Shown here: positions 63,500 through 64,000 of the stretch, in pieces
Layout: each line of letters begins with the position of its first letter
How positions within the stretch are numbered: position 1 is the stretch's first letter
Source of the DNA: GCA-020345945 sp964596985
Lineage (GTDB): Archaea; Thermoproteota; Bathyarchaeia; RBG-16-48-13; GCA-020345945
Assembly (NCBI GenBank): GCA_964596985.1
Contig: CAZQWG010000001.1
Coordinates: forward strand, 310,001-374,000
Direction: 5' to 3'
Length of the DNA stretch: 64,000 nt
Notes under the pieces: generated by a model
What the model was told of the DNA's origin: nothing
Database searches by the model: none
The model's input: the letters and a program-made list of their open reading frames with translations, nothing else
Made by a program: the position numbers and the translations under genes

Positions 63500-64000
63500 T
63501 CAACCCTCCACCACCAACGTGATCAAGGCAGGTCGAACGATGATTGTGACTATGAGGACGAAAAGCGACAGAGGCATCATAAGCCGCCAGTTCCCCCGGA
63601 CAACCTGGTCTATCCTGAGCCTGGCGCAGACGGCGGCTATATATTGGAATGCCAAGACCATTGCCTCGGTCTTCAGGAGAAACCAAAGAATGTACCAGAA
63701 CTCCTTAGGTCCGAAAAAAGTTGGGCCAAAGGGTCCCCCTAGGAATAGGGCGGTCGTTAAAGCGGCTCCAAACTCAACCTGTAGATCCTTCGCAAGCCTC
63801 ATGAATGCGAGCTTCCGCCCACTAAATTCGGTTTCGAACCCAGCCACTATCTCGGTCTCTGCATCAGGGATATCGAAAGGATCATGCTCGAGTTCGTTCT
63901 GAAGGGTGATCACGAATAGAACAAAGACCCAAGGCATAGCAAAGAGGTAGGGAATGGCTTGGCTTTCCGCGATCTTCTGAATCGAGAGACTCCCCGCAAG
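63500..64000 (-). CDS. fpoH: Complex-I-like membrane subunit H, C-terminal part (runs off window)
   Basis: 167 codons from the window edge to the TGA at 63500. The frame is open to base 64000 (A-G-S-L-S-I-Q-K-I...), upstream of the ATG at 63937. E-L-E-H-D-P-F-D-I-P-D-A-E-T-E-I-V-A-G-F-E-T-E-F-S-G is the quinone-site loop of NuoH, here with H-D-P for the more common N-R-P. Subunits A-D presumably lie upstream. Confidence 0.92.
   Translation of the reverse strand, partial: LAGSLSIQKIAESQAIPYLFAMPWVFVLFVITLQNELEHDPFDIPDAETEIVAGFETEFSGRKLAFMRLAKDLQVEFGAALTTALFLGGPFGPTFFGPKEFWYILWFLLKTEAMVLAFQYIAAVCARLRIDQVVRGNWRLMMPLSLFVLIVTIIVRPALITLVVEG

Noticed and set aside
63504..63686. N-terminal extension of subunit I
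   Set aside because: It is subunit H sequence read in another frame.
1..64000. tRNA or rRNA genes, insertion sequences, CRISPR arrays
   Set aside because: Spacers were scanned by eye for T-loop-like G-G-T-T-C motifs, transposase motifs and regular direct repeats; none was convincing. A covariance-model search would be decisive.

Overview
The window reads as a piece of an archaeal chromosome. Coding strands alternate in short blocks. Several genes sit directly behind TATA-like A/T boxes with almost no leader. There is a decayed copy of the archaeal transcript-cleavage factor TFS, an Fpo/Fqo-type proton-pumping module with an FrhB-like F420 subunit, a corrinoid methyl-transfer pair, DUF362 and LarA-family proteins, and archaeal-type PadR regulators. 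This mix suits an anaerobic TACK-type lineage such as Bathyarchaeia, but no rRNA, tRNA or ribosomal protein gene lies here, so the placement is an inference.

Layout. 1-6.5 kb: the edge of an MBL-fold hydrolase, a tiny ORF with its own promoter, a pirin remnant, TspO, a PAS protein, ACR3, DUF362 and small regulators. 6.6-16.6 kb: two acetyltransferase/MFS-type blocks, a flavodoxin, an ICMT-like methyltransferase, a TolB-like propeller and a clan-A-like glycosidase behind a perfect inverted repeat. 16.9-24.5 kb: a pyruvate-kinase-C-like protein, a second DUF362, an alpha/beta hydrolase, a NAD synthetase overlapping a homocitrate/citramalate-synthase-like gene, a receiver domain without its phosphorylation site, and asnB. 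24.5-31 kb: small proteins, a methyltransferase and two more MFS genes, one with a one-base frameshift. 31-37.4 kb: LarA-like protein, hydrolase, glycerate-2-kinase-like, enolase-like and UDG-like genes. 37.4-48.3 kb: TrmO, a radical SAM protein, AIM24, a metalloprotease, a PadR/arsM divergon, a second PadR, VIT-, MscS- and GDT1-type membrane proteins, a tandem Cas2-like protein, three micro-ORFs and the TFS pseudogene. 48.4-55.7 kb: a cytochrome-like membrane protein, DUF3795, a methyltransferase, corrinoid/UroD proteins, a second TrmO, MFS and DsbA. 55.7-64 kb: an operon on the minus strand reading H-I-J-K-L-M-N and then FrhB-CBS.

How it fits together. The 3' operon encodes the membrane arm of a complex-I-like F420H2 dehydrogenase plus its probable electron-input subunit. 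ACR3 and ArsM/PadR form two separate arsenic-resistance units. The most unusual locus is 33.9-36.7 kb. Homologues of two consecutive enzymes (glycerate 2-kinase, then enolase) are adjacent, and both have lost key active-site residues, which suggests an analogous two-step reaction on another substrate.

At least six gene remnants or frameshifted genes occur in 64 kb (pirin, resolvase-like, MFS, TFS, AlkZ-like, start-less ORFs). This points to active gene decay or, for single-base events, possible assembly error.
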